Positions 44,128-53,530 are shown, counted from the first letter of the stretch. The stretch is DNA of 64,000 nucleotides from G965215145 sp965215145 (GCA_965215145.1 OZ244038.1:2976001-3040000), one strand, 5' to 3'. Notes: generated from the letters alone by a model not told the origin. Numbers and translations: made by a program.

Positions 44128-46863
44128 TCAGTCGAGCAGCGTCATTCGGCCGGTCGTGACCTCGGAGCCGGCTTCGATCCGGTAGAGGTAGACGCCCGCG
44201 CCGAGCCCGGCCGCGTCGAAGACGGTCTCGTGGCGCCCGGCCTCACGCGCCCCGTCAACGAGGACGGCGACCTCGCGGCCGAGCACGTCGTAGACGGCCA
44301 CCCGGACGTCGGCCTCAGCGTCGAGGGCGAACGCGATCCGGGCCTGCCCGGAGAACGGGTTCGGGTAAACGCCGAGTGGGCCGTCGGCGCCGGCTGCAAC
44401 CGCGGACGCGCCGGCGACGCTCCCGAGCGCCCACGGCGTAGTGTCCGAGACGGACCACGCCGAGCCGGACGGGGGACCAGCCGGGCGAGTGGCGGTCCCC
44501 GTTACCGTGATCGTGAACGGCGCCGAGGCTATCGCCGAGCTGGGGAAGGTGCCGACGTTGATGGTGTAGTCATACGTCCCGGCCGGCGCACTCGCTGGGA
44601 CGGCCTGCGTGAAGCTGGCGCTGACGGCGTCCCCACCCTGGAGGGTGCCGGACTGGACGATGCCGGAGGAGACGACGCTGCCGCCGCTACGGGCCACGAA
44701 GAACACGTCGCCCGTGGCGGCCGAGCCCGTGTTGTTCGTGACGGTGTAGTCGAACGAGACCGAGCCGCCGGGGGCGACGGTGAGCGGGGTCGTACTCGAG
44801 GCCATAAGGCCGATGCCGCCGCCATCCGTGACCGTGAGCCTCACGGGGTAGGCGTAGCTGCCCGGCTCGTTCGTCACGATCGCGAGGTTGTTGAGGTACG
44901 TGTCCTCCTCGAGCCCGGCGGCGCTGAGCCCGACGGTGACCGTCACGGACTGCCCCTCGGGCACGGTCCCGCTGGCGGGCGTGACGCCGGTGACGAACGA
45001 GGGCACCGTCTCGATGAGCACGGCGAGGCCGTCCTCGACGTAGGCCTCGTTCGCCGCGATCTCCAGCCCGATCGTGCCGGTGGCGTTCTCGATCCCGATG
45101 GTGCCGCTGTTGGGCTCGCTGGCGTCGTCGATGAACGAGAGGTACTGGAAGAGCATCGTGCCGTCGGCGTTGAGGATCGCCTGGAAGGTGACGAGTTCAC
45201 CGTCCCCATCGGGGAAGTGGGGGACCTCGTCCCACTGCACCACGAACCGCCCGTCGCCGAGGTCTTCGTAGTACACCGTGCCACCGCCGCCGCTGCCGTT
45301 GCCCGGGTCGAAGTCGTCCCAGTAGACCGCGATGAGGTCGTTCGGGGTACCCGCCGTCGGGATGAGGTCGTTGGTGTAATCGCTCGGCGTCGAGTCGGCG
45401 TCGTCGAAGGTGAGGTAGCCGTTGGACGAGATCCCGACCTGCGTCTTGTCGTCGCCGTAGAACGGGAAGGCGAACGGGAGCGCGACGAAGGCGCCGTCGT
45501 CATCCGATAGGCTGAGCGCCGTGCCCGTCCCCGCGATGTCGACGAAGTCGAAGACGGGGCCGCCGGGGTCGTTCGAGTCCGTCCACCCGTAGCCGAAGGC
45601 GTCGGGGCCGCCGCCGCGGTTGGAGTACTGGATGAAGTCGAAGTCGAGGTCGCCGCTGCCCGTGTTGGTGATCGTGAGGTCCACCGGGCCGGTCTCGCCG
45701 GCGGCGAGCGCGGCCTCGAGGCCCTCGCTCAGGCTGGGCGAGAAGGCGGCCACGGGAAACTCGGCGTTGACCTCCTGCCAGAAGGCGGCGTTGAACGTGC
45801 TCGTGCCCTTGTTGCTGTTGAAGGAGCAGCCGCCGTGGGTGTGGACGCCGACGGCGCGGCCCGTGGCCTCGTCGATCACGGGGCTCCCGGAGTTGCCGCC
45901 CTCGGTGTCGGCCCGGTAGCGCATCGTCGTCCCCGAGGAGCCGGCGCTCGGGCCGGCGTTGGTCTGCTGCGTCTGGTTGTCGGCGTTCCGGCCGCCGGAG
46001 GAGCCGGGCGGGGAGTCGTCCACGCCGTAGCCGGTGATGCGGATCGTGCTGGGGCTGAGGTCCTGGACGACCTCGTAGAAACCGCCCTGCGCCTCGAGTG
46101 CCGTGAGGCCCGTCTGCGTGTTGGCGTCGGTCTGGAACAGCCCCCAGTCGTTGCCGACGCCGCCGTCGGTGAAGACCTCCGAGGAGGAGATCACCGTGTA
46201 CTGGTCCTCGGGGGCCGGGTGCTGGATCGCCCCGCTCGACGTCGAGGGCGGCACGTTGAACTCGACGACGGTGGCGGGGAAGAAGGAGTTGAGGCAGTGG
46301 CCCGCCGTGACGAACCGGCCGTCCTCGATGAGCCACGCCGTGCAGCCCATGTCGAGGAGCCGGCCCGCGCGGGGGTCGTTGGAGGCGACGCGGTCGTCGG
46401 TCGGGCCGCACTGCGACTCCGGCGCCCCGCCGTCGCCGGCCTCGCCAACGAAGACTTGGTTCATGCGCACGGACACGCCCTCGTCGCCGGGCGCGACGTG
46501 GAGCTCGACGCGGACGGCGTCGCCGTTGAAGAAGGCGCTCGAGTTGTTCCACACGGCCATCGCCTCGGCGTCGAGCCGCTGCTGGTAGCCGTCGCGCAGG
46601 GACGTCACGGTGAGGTAGCTCTCTTTGCCGAGCGCGACCTCGCTGAACTGGAGGCGGAGCCACGGGGCCTCCTTGACCTCGACGACCTCGGCGTGGGCCA
46701 CGCGTGCCGTGGCGCCCTCGGCGTTGGCGTGGGCGCCTGTGCTCATCGTGTACATCTCGACGCGGGCGTCGAGCGGCGCCATCTGCGCCACGGCCGCGGC
46801 GGGCAGGCCCAGCAGCAGGGCGAGGCCGGCGGCTAGCAGGGGAAGGGGGGACAAGCGGTTCAT
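44128..46863 (-). CDS. Trypsin-like serine protease, large paralogue with T9SS tail
   Basis: 911 residues. Signal peptide, the same MAPLDARVEMYTMSTGAHANAEG prodomain, and an S1 domain with TAGHCLNSF, GNDWGLFQ and GGNSGSPVIDEATG. Added relative to paralogue 1 are a beta-rich region (ALPFAFPFYGDDKTQVGISSNGYLTF...IAVYWDDFDPG...FQAILNADGTMLFQYLSF), like nidogen/choice-of-anchor sandwiches, and an Ig-like LTVTDG-G-VAPGGSVSFDYTVTNNT domain. The T9SS tail is YPNPFSGQARIAFAL...GVYLYRIEAGSEV. The extra domains may bind a substrate or the surface. Confidence 0.92.
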   Translation of the reverse strand: MNRLSPLPLLAAGLALLLGLPAAAVAQMAPLDARVEMYTMSTGAHANAEGATARVAHAEVVEVKEAPWLRLQFSEVALGKESYLTVTSLRDGYQQRLDAEAMAVWNNSSAFFNGDAVRVELHVAPGDEGVSVRMNQVFVGEAGDGGAPESQCGPTDDRVASNDPRAGRLLDMGCTAWLIEDGRFVTAGHCLNSFFPATVVEFNVPPSTSSGAIQHPAPEDQYTVISSSEVFTDGGVGNDWGLFQTDANTQTGLTALEAQGGFYEVVQDLSPSTIRITGYGVDDSPPGSSGGRNADNQTQQTNAGPSAGSSGTTMRYRADTEGGNSGSPVIDEATGRAVGVHTHGGCSFNSNKGTSTFNAAFWQEVNAEFPVAAFSPSLSEGLEAALAAGETGPVDLTITNTGSGDLDFDFIQYSNRGGGPDAFGYGWTDSNDPGGPVFDFVDIAGTGTALSLSDDDGAFVALPFAFPFYGDDKTQVGISSNGYLTFDDADSTPSDYTNDLIPTAGTPNDLIAVYWDDFDPGNGSGGGGTVYYEDLGDGRFVVQWDEVPHFPDGDGELVTFQAILNADGTMLFQYLSFIDDASEPNSGTIGIENATGTIGLEIAANEAYVEDGLAVLIETVPSFVTGVTPASGTVPEGQSVTVTVGLSAAGLEEDTYLNNLAIVTNEPGSYAYPVRLTVTDGGGIGLMASSTTPLTVAPGGSVSFDYTVTNNTGSAATGDVFFVARSGGSVVSSGIVQSGTLQGGDAVSASFTQAVPASAPAGTYDYTINVGTFPSSAIASAPFTITVTGTATRPAGPPSGSAWSVSDTTPWALGSVAGASAVAAGADGPLGVYPNPFSGQARIAFALDAEADVRVAVYDVLGREVAVLVDGAREAGRHETVFDAAGLGAGVYLYRIEAGSEVTTGRMTLLD

Positions 46864-46975
46864 CAACTTGTGGTAGGGTGGAGGGAGTGGGCGAGCCGGC
46901 CGCGTTCCATGAAGAAGCTGCGAGCGGCGCAGGATGATACCCCCTCCAGCGCTACCCCGCAACCCCCAGACGCAC

Positions 46976-47008
46976 CGGCGCCCCCGGAGGAGCACTCCGG
47001 GGGCGCCG
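46976..47008 (-). terminator. Terminator after the beta-propeller cargo gene
   Basis: CGGCGCCCCCGGAG and CTCCGGGGGCGCCG around GAGCA, 41 nt beyond the stop at 47049. The core is nearly the same as the hairpin at 49021-49051, consistent with segmental duplication. Confidence 0.75.
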
Positions 47009-47048
47009 TCGGCTCAGCCCCTAGGGCCGAGCGTGCTGCGGGAGACCG

Positions 47049-48695
47049 CTACCGGACCACGGTCATCCGGCCCGTCTCCACCGTGGCGCCCACCGCCAAG
47101 CGGTAGACGTACACGCCCGCAGGCAGGCCCGAGGCGTCGAACGCCGCGCTGTGCGAGCCGGCCTCCACCGCCCCCTCGGCGAGCACGGCCACCTCGCGCC
47201 CGAGCACGTCGTAGACCGCGAGCCGGACCTCGGCGTCGGCCTCGACGGCGTACCGGAGCGTGGCGCCGTCGCGGAGCGGGTTCGGGAAGACGCCGACGGC
47301 GGCCTCCGCCTCACCGGCCGCGAGCGCCGGCGCCCACGCCGTCGCCTCCAGGAGCGACCACGTCGCCGCCGCGCCGGCCGGCCGCGTCGAGCCCGTCACC
47401 GTCACGTCGACGTCGCAGCTCGCCACGGCGCTGCCGGCGTCGGAGCCGGCGCTGATGGTGAGGGTGTAGTCGCCGGTGGGGGCGTTGGCCGGGACGCGGA
47501 CGTTGAAGCTCTGCGTGCCGGTGCAGGAGTTCGCCGCGAGCGTGCCGGACTGGACCTGGGTGGGGCCGGCGACCTGGTTGCCGCCCTGGGAGGCGGTGAA
47601 GAAGACGACGCCGGAGGCGGCGGAGTCGGTGTTGTTGCAGACCTCGTAGGAGAACGAGGCGGTGCCGCCCTGGGCGACGGCGCCGCCGCCGGAGCAGGAG
47701 ACGCCGAAGTCGTCGCCGCCGCCGGCCGCGAAGAGCTCGATGAACCGGTTCGCGTTGGCATAGCCGTCGCGGACGATGGTGTTCGAGCGGGTGATCTCAC
47801 TGACGCCGCCGCTGTTGGTGACGAGGAGGTTCCCGTTCGGGAGCTCGTAGACGCCCCGGAGGCCCGTCTCGGCATCGTAGTAGCCGACCTGGTTGCCGTT
47901 GGCGTCGTACTCATAGACCCCGCTCGGCGAGCTGAACCCGGCGACCAGGATGTTCTTGTTGTCCGCCTGCTGGATCTGCTCGGGGAAGTCGAGGCTGGTG
48001 ATGCCGTCGCCGTCAACGAAGATGCCGAGGAGGTTCCCGTTCTGGTCGAACCGGAGGATGTCCTCGTTGTCGATGTCCGAGACGAGGACGTCGTCGTTGT
48101 CGTCGCGGACGAATACGTCGAAGGGCGAGCCGGTCTGGTCGGTGAAGTTGCCGAGGTAGTTCCCGTTCTGGTCGAACTCGGCGATGGAGTCCTCGTTGGC
48201 GCCGCCGCCGACGGTGACGAGCAGCGTGCCGCGCTCGCTGATGTCGATCCCGCGGATGTTGTCGAGGATGGTGTTGTCCACGCCACCGGCCGGGGCGAAG
48301 AGCCCGACGAGCTTGCCGGAGCAGTCGAACTCGTAGACGCCGTCCGAGAACTGGTCCGAGACGAAGATGCCGTCCCGATCAAAGTTGGGGATCGCGTTGA
48401 TCGGCGTGCTGAGCACGGAGTCGGCCTCCGCGTCGTCGAGGATGCTCGGGTCGACGAGGTTCCCCGTAACGGGGTCGAACGAGGCGACGTTGTCGATGTC
48501 GGAGTCGGGGATCAGGAGGAGGTCGTCCTGGCAGAGCAGCAGCCCGCCCCGCGCGGGGGTGGGGTCGGCCACGCGGACGACGTCGGTATCGGGGAGGCCC
48601 TGCTCTTCAGCGCGCTCGGCGGCGCTCTGGGCGAGGGCTTGTGGGCTCAGGCCCACGAGGGCCAGGGTGAGGAGGGCGAGCGTAACACGTCGCAT
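47049..48695 (-). CDS. Beta-propeller (NHL/SMP-30-like) T9SS cargo protein
   Basis: 548 residues. Signal peptide (MRRVTLALLTLALVGLSPQALAQ), then repeated blades such as EFDQNGNYLGNFTDQTGSPFDVFVRDDNDDVLVSDI and YELPNGNLLVTNSGG, rich in Asp/Asn as in NHL-like propellers. Next is an Ig-like domain with paired Cys (CSGGGAVAQGGTASFSYEVCNNT; SGTLAANSCTGTQSFNVRVPANAPTG). The T9SS tail is FPNPLRDGATLRYAV...YDVLGREVAVLAEG...GVYVYRLAVG. The Ig-like domain and tail are shared with 49092-49892. Function unknown. Confidence 0.88.
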   Translation of the reverse strand: MRRVTLALLTLALVGLSPQALAQSAAERAEEQGLPDTDVVRVADPTPARGGLLLCQDDLLLIPDSDIDNVASFDPVTGNLVDPSILDDAEADSVLSTPINAIPNFDRDGIFVSDQFSDGVYEFDCSGKLVGLFAPAGGVDNTILDNIRGIDISERGTLLVTVGGGANEDSIAEFDQNGNYLGNFTDQTGSPFDVFVRDDNDDVLVSDIDNEDILRFDQNGNLLGIFVDGDGITSLDFPEQIQQADNKNILVAGFSSPSGVYEYDANGNQVGYYDAETGLRGVYELPNGNLLVTNSGGVSEITRSNTIVRDGYANANRFIELFAAGGGDDFGVSCSGGGAVAQGGTASFSYEVCNNTDSAASGVVFFTASQGGNQVAGPTQVQSGTLAANSCTGTQSFNVRVPANAPTGDYTLTISAGSDAGSAVASCDVDVTVTGSTRPAGAAATWSLLEATAWAPALAAGEAEAAVGVFPNPLRDGATLRYAVEADAEVRLAVYDVLGREVAVLAEGAVEAGSHSAAFDASGLPAGVYVYRLAVGATVETGRMTVVR

Positions 48696-48842
48696 CGATG
48701 GGGGGGGGTTGGAGGGGGGGAAGAGAGTGCGCCCGGGTGGGCGCCTTCACTAAATACTTGCGTTAGCCCCCACTTCCAAGGGGGGACGACAGACTGCGCC
48801 AAAGATCCCCCCCGTCAGAGTCTTTCGGCGCACCCCCTCCAT

Positions 48843-48985
48843 TACACGTCCAGTTCTCGACCTCGGCGGCGTGCTCCATGATGAACGCGAACCGGGGCGC
48901 GGCGTCCTTCCCCATCAGCTCCGCGATCGTCGTCTCCGTCGCCAGCCGCTCGCCCTCCGGGATGGTGACCTGGAGGAGCCGCCGC
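48843..48985 (-). repeat. 143-bp duplicate of the topoisomerase IV B 3' end
   Basis: Matches 50034-50177 base for base except for one missing C (CAGTTCTCG against CAGTTCCTCG). It codes for LLQVTIPEGERLATETTIAE and onward to the frame-breaking deletion near the end. No start or promoter belongs to it. Confidence 0.95.
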
Positions 48986-49020
48986 GGTAGGTGCGTCAAC
49001 TCTACGGTTCGAAAAACGGT

Positions 49021-49051
49021 GACGCCCCCGGAGTGCTCCTCCGGGGGCGTC
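49021..49051 (-). terminator. Terminator after the small T9SS cargo gene
   Basis: GACGCCCCCGGAG and CTCCGGGGGCGTC flank a 5-nt loop, 41 nt beyond the stop at 49092. Confidence 0.75.
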
Positions 49052-49091
49052 ACCGGCTCAGCCTATGGCCGAGCGTGTCACGTCTTACCGC

Positions 49092-49892
49092 TTAGCGGAC
49101 TACGGTCATCCGGCCCGTCTGGACGGTGCCGTCCACCGCCAGCCGGTAGACGTACACGCCCGCCGGCAGGCCACTCGCGTCGAATGTCGCTGCGTGCGGC
49201 CCGGCCTCGAAAGCACCCTCGGCCAGCACGGCCACCTCACGGCCGAGCGCGTCGTAGACGGTGAGCCGGACGTCGGCCCCCTCCGCGAGCCCGAACGAGA
49301 GCGTGCCCATCCGCTCTAGCGGGTTCGGGAACGCCGTGACCTCAGCCGCCCCCGTCGTGGCGTCGGCGTTGAAGGACGGCCACGCCGTCGCCTCCACGAG
49401 CGACCACGTCGTGGCGGACCCCGCCGGGCGCGAGGAGGTCGTCACCGTGATCGGGACGACGCAGGAGAGGTTGCCGGCGTCGCCGATGCCGCTGATGACG
49501 ACGTCGTAGCCGACCGCCGGCGCCGACGGCGGCACGTTCACGCTGAAACTCTGCGTGCCCGAGCACCCTCCGGCCGGGAGCGTGCCCAACCGGACCAGCG
49601 TCGGGCTGACCACCCGGACGCCGTCCGAGCTCTGGAGCACCTCGTAGATGACGACGCCCGTGCCGCCGGCGCCGGTGGTGTCGCAGATCTCGTAGGTAAA
49701 GGTAGCCGTGCTGCCCTGGGGGTAAGAGGGCGCGCTGCTCCCGCACGTGAGCGTGATAGCGCGGGCGCCCTGCGCCTCGGCGTTGAGCTCATCGACCTCA
49801 CCGGTGAGCGCCTGAGCGTTGGTTTCCGGGCTTATCCCGGCGAGGACCAGGGCCAGCAAGAGGCCGAGGGGTACGAACGTAGCGTGTCGCAT
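49092..49892 (-). CDS. Small T9SS cargo protein with Ig-like domain
   Basis: 266 residues from ATG 49892 (MRHATFVPLGLLLALVLAG); an in-frame TTG at 49994 is less likely because the signal peptide starts here. After the signal is a single Ig-like domain (LTCGSSAPSYPQGSTATFTYEICDTTG...GGCSGTQSFSVNVPPSAP) and a T9SS tail (FPNPLERMGTLSFGLAEGADVRLTVYDALGREVAVL...GVYVYRLAVDG). It corresponds to the C-terminal half of 47049-48695 without the propeller, suggesting tandem duplication followed by loss or gain of the propeller. Confidence 0.85.
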   Translation of the reverse strand: MRHATFVPLGLLLALVLAGISPETNAQALTGEVDELNAEAQGARAITLTCGSSAPSYPQGSTATFTYEICDTTGAGGTGVVIYEVLQSSDGVRVVSPTLVRLGTLPAGGCSGTQSFSVNVPPSAPAVGYDVVISGIGDAGNLSCVVPITVTTSSRPAGSATTWSLVEATAWPSFNADATTGAAEVTAFPNPLERMGTLSFGLAEGADVRLTVYDALGREVAVLAEGAFEAGPHAATFDASGLPAGVYVYRLAVDGTVQTGRMTVVR

Positions 49893-50032
49893 GGGAAGAG
49901 GGGTAGGTGGAGAGAGGAACGCGCCGGAAGAGGCGCCTCCTCTAAATACCCCCATCAATCTCCACTTCCTATAGGCGGTGACGGCGTGCGCCAAACATCC
50001 CTTCCCAGCGCGCCTCCTGGCGCGCAGGCGCG

Positions 50033-51958
50033 CTACACGTCCAGTTCCTCGACCTCGGCGGCGTGCTCCATGATGAACGCGAACCGGGGCGCGGCGTCCT
50101 TCCCCATCAGCTCCGCGATCGTCGTCTCCGTCGCCAGCCGCTCGCCCTCCGGGATGGTGACCTGGAGGAGCCGCCGCTGCGCAGGGTCGAGCGTCGTCTC
50201 GCGCAGCGTCTCGGGCATCATCTCGCCGAGGCCCTTGAAGCGCTGCACCTCCGGCTTCACGTTCTTCGGCAACTTCTTTAGGATGCGCGCCCGGTCGGCG
50301 TCGTCGAGCGCCCAGTGGGTCTGCTTGCCCGCGTCGATGCGGTAGAGCGGGGGCTGGGCGAGGTAGACGAACCCCTCGTCGATGAGGGGCCGCATGTAGC
50401 GGTAGAGGAACGTCAGCAGCAGCGTGGCGATGTGGTGGCCGTCGGAGTCGGCGTCCATCAGCAGGACGACCTTGTGGTAGCGGAGGCCCTTGAGGTCGAG
50501 GTCGTCGCCGAGGCCGCAGCCGAGGGCGTCGACGATGTTCGAGAGCTCCTTGTTGGCGCCGACCTTCGCGCGCGTCGCCTGCTCGGCGTTGAGAACCTTG
50601 CCGCGGAGCGGGAGGATGGCCTGCGTCTTCCGGTCGCGGCCCTGCTTGGCCGAGCCGCCGGCGGAGTCGCCCTCGACGATGAACAGCTCGCTCTCGCGAG
50701 GGTCTGTGCTCGCGCAGTCGGAGAGCTTGCCGGGGAGGTTGAGGCGGTGGCTGACGGCCGTCTTGCGGCGGGCCTGCCGGGCAGCGGCGCGGCTCGCCAT
50801 CCGCGCCCGCGCCGCCTGCACGATCCGCGCGACGATGGCCTCGGCGACGGTGGGGTTCGCGTTCAGCCAGCCCTCCAGGTCCAGCCGGACGGCGCCGCCG
50901 ACGAGCCCGCGGGCCTCGGGGTTGTTGAGCCGCTCCTTGGTCTGCCCCTGGAACTGGGGGTCGAGGAGGAACACGTTGACGACGGCGTAGAGCCCCTCGC
51001 GGATGTCGTCGGCGGTGAGCTCCAGCTTTTTCTGGCCGAGGTCGTGGGTGTCGATGTAGTTGCGGACGGCCTTCGTGACGGCGTCCTTCATCCCCTGCTC
51101 GTGCGTCCCCCCGAACCGCGTGGGGATGCCGTTGACGAAGCTCTTGAGCCGCTCCTTCGGCGCCTCCGTCCAGTGCAGCGCGACCTCGACGCGGCCCCCG
51201 TCGTCGAGCGCCGTCTGCGCGAAGAACGGCTCGGGGTGGACGGGCCGCGCGCCGTCTTCCTTGCGCAGCACGCCGAGGTACTCCGCGATCCCGCCCTCGT
51301 GCTGGTACTCGTGCCGCGTGTTTCCTACCTCGTCCTTGAAGACGATCTTGAGCCCGGCGTTGAGGAACGTCTTGACCTCGAGGTTCTCCGCGATCAGCGC
51401 GGGGTCGAAGGCGACGGTCTCGAAGATGTCGGCGTCGGGGCGGAAGAAGATGCTGGTGCCCGAGCCGCGGACGCCGGTCTTGACCCGCTTCAGCTTCGAG
51501 GTCGGCGTGCCGCGCTCGTAGGTCTGGCGGTAGAGCCTGTTGTCGCGCTTGACCTCGGCGACGAGCTCCTCCGAGAGCGCGTTCACGACGGAGCTGCCGA
51601 CGCCGTGGAGGCCGCCGGAGGTGATGTAGCTGCCGTGGTCAAACTTGCCGCCGGCGTGGAGCGTCGTGAGGATCACCTCCAGCGTGGGCACCTTCTTGGT
51701 CGGGTGCTTGTCGACGGGGATGCCGCGGCCGTTGTCGGTCACGGTCACCGAGCGGCCGTCCTTGTGGAGGGTGACCTCGATGAGCGAGGCGTAGCCGTTG
51801 GTGGCCTCGTCGACGGCGTTGTCCACGACCTCCCAGACGAGGTGGTGGAGGCCGGCCTTGCCGGTCCCGCCGATGTACATGCCGGGGCGGCGGCGGACGG
51901 GCTCAAGCCCCTCCAGCACCTGGATGTCCTTGCCGGTGTAGGTCTTCGTCTCGGGCAT
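50033..51958 (-). CDS. parE: Type IIA topoisomerase subunit B (topoisomerase IV ParE-like)
   Basis: 641 residues, GHKL ATPase plus TOPRIM. EGLEPVRRRPGMYIGGTGKAGLHHLVWEVVDNAVDEA, the ATP-lid GGLHGVGSSVVNALS, TOPRIM ELFIVEGDSAGGSAKQGRDRKTQAILPLRGKVLN with LMDADSDGHHIATLLLTF, and IPEGERLATETTIAELMG at the end. It powers DNA passage with the subunit A encoded at 53531. ParE is preferred to GyrB from length and pairing, but this is not decisive. Its start is 1 nt after the DUF4393 stop. Confidence 0.9.
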   Translation of the reverse strand: MPETKTYTGKDIQVLEGLEPVRRRPGMYIGGTGKAGLHHLVWEVVDNAVDEATNGYASLIEVTLHKDGRSVTVTDNGRGIPVDKHPTKKVPTLEVILTTLHAGGKFDHGSYITSGGLHGVGSSVVNALSEELVAEVKRDNRLYRQTYERGTPTSKLKRVKTGVRGSGTSIFFRPDADIFETVAFDPALIAENLEVKTFLNAGLKIVFKDEVGNTRHEYQHEGGIAEYLGVLRKEDGARPVHPEPFFAQTALDDGGRVEVALHWTEAPKERLKSFVNGIPTRFGGTHEQGMKDAVTKAVRNYIDTHDLGQKKLELTADDIREGLYAVVNVFLLDPQFQGQTKERLNNPEARGLVGGAVRLDLEGWLNANPTVAEAIVARIVQAARARMASRAAARQARRKTAVSHRLNLPGKLSDCASTDPRESELFIVEGDSAGGSAKQGRDRKTQAILPLRGKVLNAEQATRAKVGANKELSNIVDALGCGLGDDLDLKGLRYHKVVLLMDADSDGHHIATLLLTFLYRYMRPLIDEGFVYLAQPPLYRIDAGKQTHWALDDADRARILKKLPKNVKPEVQRFKGLGEMMPETLRETTLDPAQRRLLQVTIPEGERLATETTIAELMGKDAAPRFAFIMEHAAEVEELDV

Positions 51959-51959
51959 G

Positions 51960-52772
51960 TCAGTCCTGGTTGGTGCCTGGTCTACAGGCTTTGATGAACT
52001 GTTCGCCCAGCGTAGTTAACTGAGCGAGGTACTTCTGCACCTCCACTCTGTGGTCCGATTCCTCTCCGTGCAACTTTTTAAGATCAGAAATTAACGTGCC
52101 GCACTCTAGGCTATCGTATTTGCTATCATCTGTGTACCAGCTATCAGGCATCTCAATCAAGCCTAGGCGCTGAAGGTTGTCCAAATAGGCAGGGACTAAT
52201 CTCAGATGCTCACATCCTGCCTCCCCGCCTAGTTCTGAAACTCGACGGGCGAACATGAACCCTCCCTCATCAGGATCTTTGCTTACTAGCTTGACATCGA
52301 TTAAGGGGGACGGTTTCCCTGAACCCAGTCTTTCCAGAAGGACAGCCTCGTCGCGTGTCATCTGCTGGATAATCTGGACGAAGGAAGGATGAGCTTGCTC
52401 CGCCGTCTTGGCATCAAGCGCCGTGGCGAGGAGATTCGCGTACATCTCCCTGAGCGTTCCGTCATGCCCCGTGTACTTCAATGCCTCCAGCGCCGGCCCC
52501 GCCACGTTCGGTGGAGGTGTCACGATCCGCTCCGGTGGCACATCCTTTAGCTTCTCAGCGACGATCCGTTCGACGAAGTCCTTCACCTGCTCGTAGCCCC
52601 ACACCATCGCGCTGATCGGAGCCAGCGCGATGTGAACAGTCTTGACTACCGTTTGGAGTGCCTTGCCGACTTCCTTTGCGGCAGGCTGAATGGCGTCCTC
52701 ATAGACGGGCACCGCTTCGACAATGCCCTTGACCGTCTCGGCTGTGTCGCGGACAACACTGTTATCACTCAT
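51960..52772 (-). CDS. DUF4393 (Abi_alpha) family protein
   Basis: 270 residues. VGKALQTVVKTVHIALAPISAMVWGYEQVKDFVER, then VAGPALEALKYTGHDGTLREMYANLLATALDAK and AHPSFVQIIQQMTRDEAVLLERL match DUF4393/Abi_alpha, a family linked to abortive infection. The DNA (about 52000-52400) is plainly less GC-rich than its neighbours, with common A/T-ending codons, suggesting transfer. It lies in the same direction as, and between, the two topoisomerase genes, ending 1 nt before subunit B. A defence role is inferred from family only. Confidence 0.85.
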   Translation of the reverse strand: MSDNSVVRDTAETVKGIVEAVPVYEDAIQPAAKEVGKALQTVVKTVHIALAPISAMVWGYEQVKDFVERIVAEKLKDVPPERIVTPPPNVAGPALEALKYTGHDGTLREMYANLLATALDAKTAEQAHPSFVQIIQQMTRDEAVLLERLGSGKPSPLIDVKLVSKDPDEGGFMFARRVSELGGEAGCEHLRLVPAYLDNLQRLGLIEMPDSWYTDDSKYDSLECGTLISDLKKLHGEESDHRVEVQKYLAQLTTLGEQFIKACRPGTNQD

Positions 52773-52830
52773 AGCTAGTAGGCTTTAGCTCTTTATGTCG
52801 AGGACGAGTTCGACGGGCGGCGGGGCGGGT

Positions 52831-53496
52831 TCAGGCCAGCAGCGCGCGGAGGGCGTCGAGGTTGACCGCGTCGTCGAAGGCGGCGCGGACGGGGACGGCG
52901 AACCCCTCGACGGCCGCACTGGCGAGGGTGCCGTGGTCGGTCTTCAAGCGGAGCGTGTACGCCTCGCCTTCCAGCACGTACACCTCGACCGTCTCGGCCT
53001 CGGGGTCCACGAGCCAATACTCGGCGACGCCGTGGGCGGCATAGTCTTCGAGCTTTACGCCGCGGTCGGTCTGCTCCGTAGTCGGGCTGAGCACCTCGAC
53101 CGCGAGGTCCGGCGCGGGGTAGCGGAGCGTGTCGCCCGTGATCTCCGCCGCCTTCTCACGGCCGAAGAAGCAGATGTCGGGCTCGTAGTCGTTCCGGGTG
53201 AGCGAGACCATCGCCTTCTCGGCCACGACGGTGCCGAGGCCGTGGAGGTCCACGTAGGTGCTGAGTAGCCGGAGCAGGCGGGCAGTGACGGCGTTGTGGC
53301 GGTGGCGGGCGGGGGAATGCACGATGACCTCTCCGTTGATGAACTCGGCCTTCTCGTCCGGCGAGACCTCGTCCAGGAACTGCCGACGGCGCGCGACCTC
53401 GTCGTCCAGCGCCTCTTGAAGCGCACGGAGGTGCTGCGGCAGGGCCGGCGAGTCGAGGAGGTCGCGGGCGGCGGGATGGAGCTGAGCGGTGGTCAT
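52831..53496 (-). CDS. Uma2-family (DUF820) restriction-endonuclease-fold protein
   Basis: 221 residues. EFINGEVIVHSPARHRHNAVTARLLRLL, DYEPDICFF and APDLAVEVLSPTTEQTDRGVKLEDYAAHGVAEYWLVDPEAETVEVY form the Uma2 core, with the PD-(D/E)xK-like residues of DICF and EVLSP. Uma2 genes are abundant in cyanobacteria and some Bacteroidota, and their role is unresolved. It lies 34 nt after the subunit A stop and 58 nt before DUF4393. Confidence 0.9.
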   Translation of the reverse strand: MTTAQLHPAARDLLDSPALPQHLRALQEALDDEVARRRQFLDEVSPDEKAEFINGEVIVHSPARHRHNAVTARLLRLLSTYVDLHGLGTVVAEKAMVSLTRNDYEPDICFFGREKAAEITGDTLRYPAPDLAVEVLSPTTEQTDRGVKLEDYAAHGVAEYWLVDPEAETVEVYVLEGEAYTLRLKTDHGTLASAAVEGFAVPVRAAFDDAVNLDALRALLA

Positions 53497-53530
53497 CGGA
53501 GGGCGGGTGGATCCGGGGGTGATACGGTAG

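Larger units (their letters stand above)
48696..49091. other. Intergenic remnant of a segmental duplication
   Basis: This 396-nt stretch holds the upstream region of the beta-propeller gene, a 143-bp copy of the subunit B gene 3' end (48843-48985) and the terminator at 49021-49051. A short frame over the copy (48763-49053) is open but is only the copied fragment joined to intergenic codons. The left part (GCCTTCACTAAATAC... TGCGCCAAAGATCCC) resembles the region at 49940-50000 upstream of the next cargo gene. Confidence 0.75.

Noticed and set aside
48763..49053. Independent 96-aa gene
   Set aside because: Its recognisable part is only the copied 3' end of the subunit B gene with a frame-breaking deletion; the rest is terminator and intergenic sequence.
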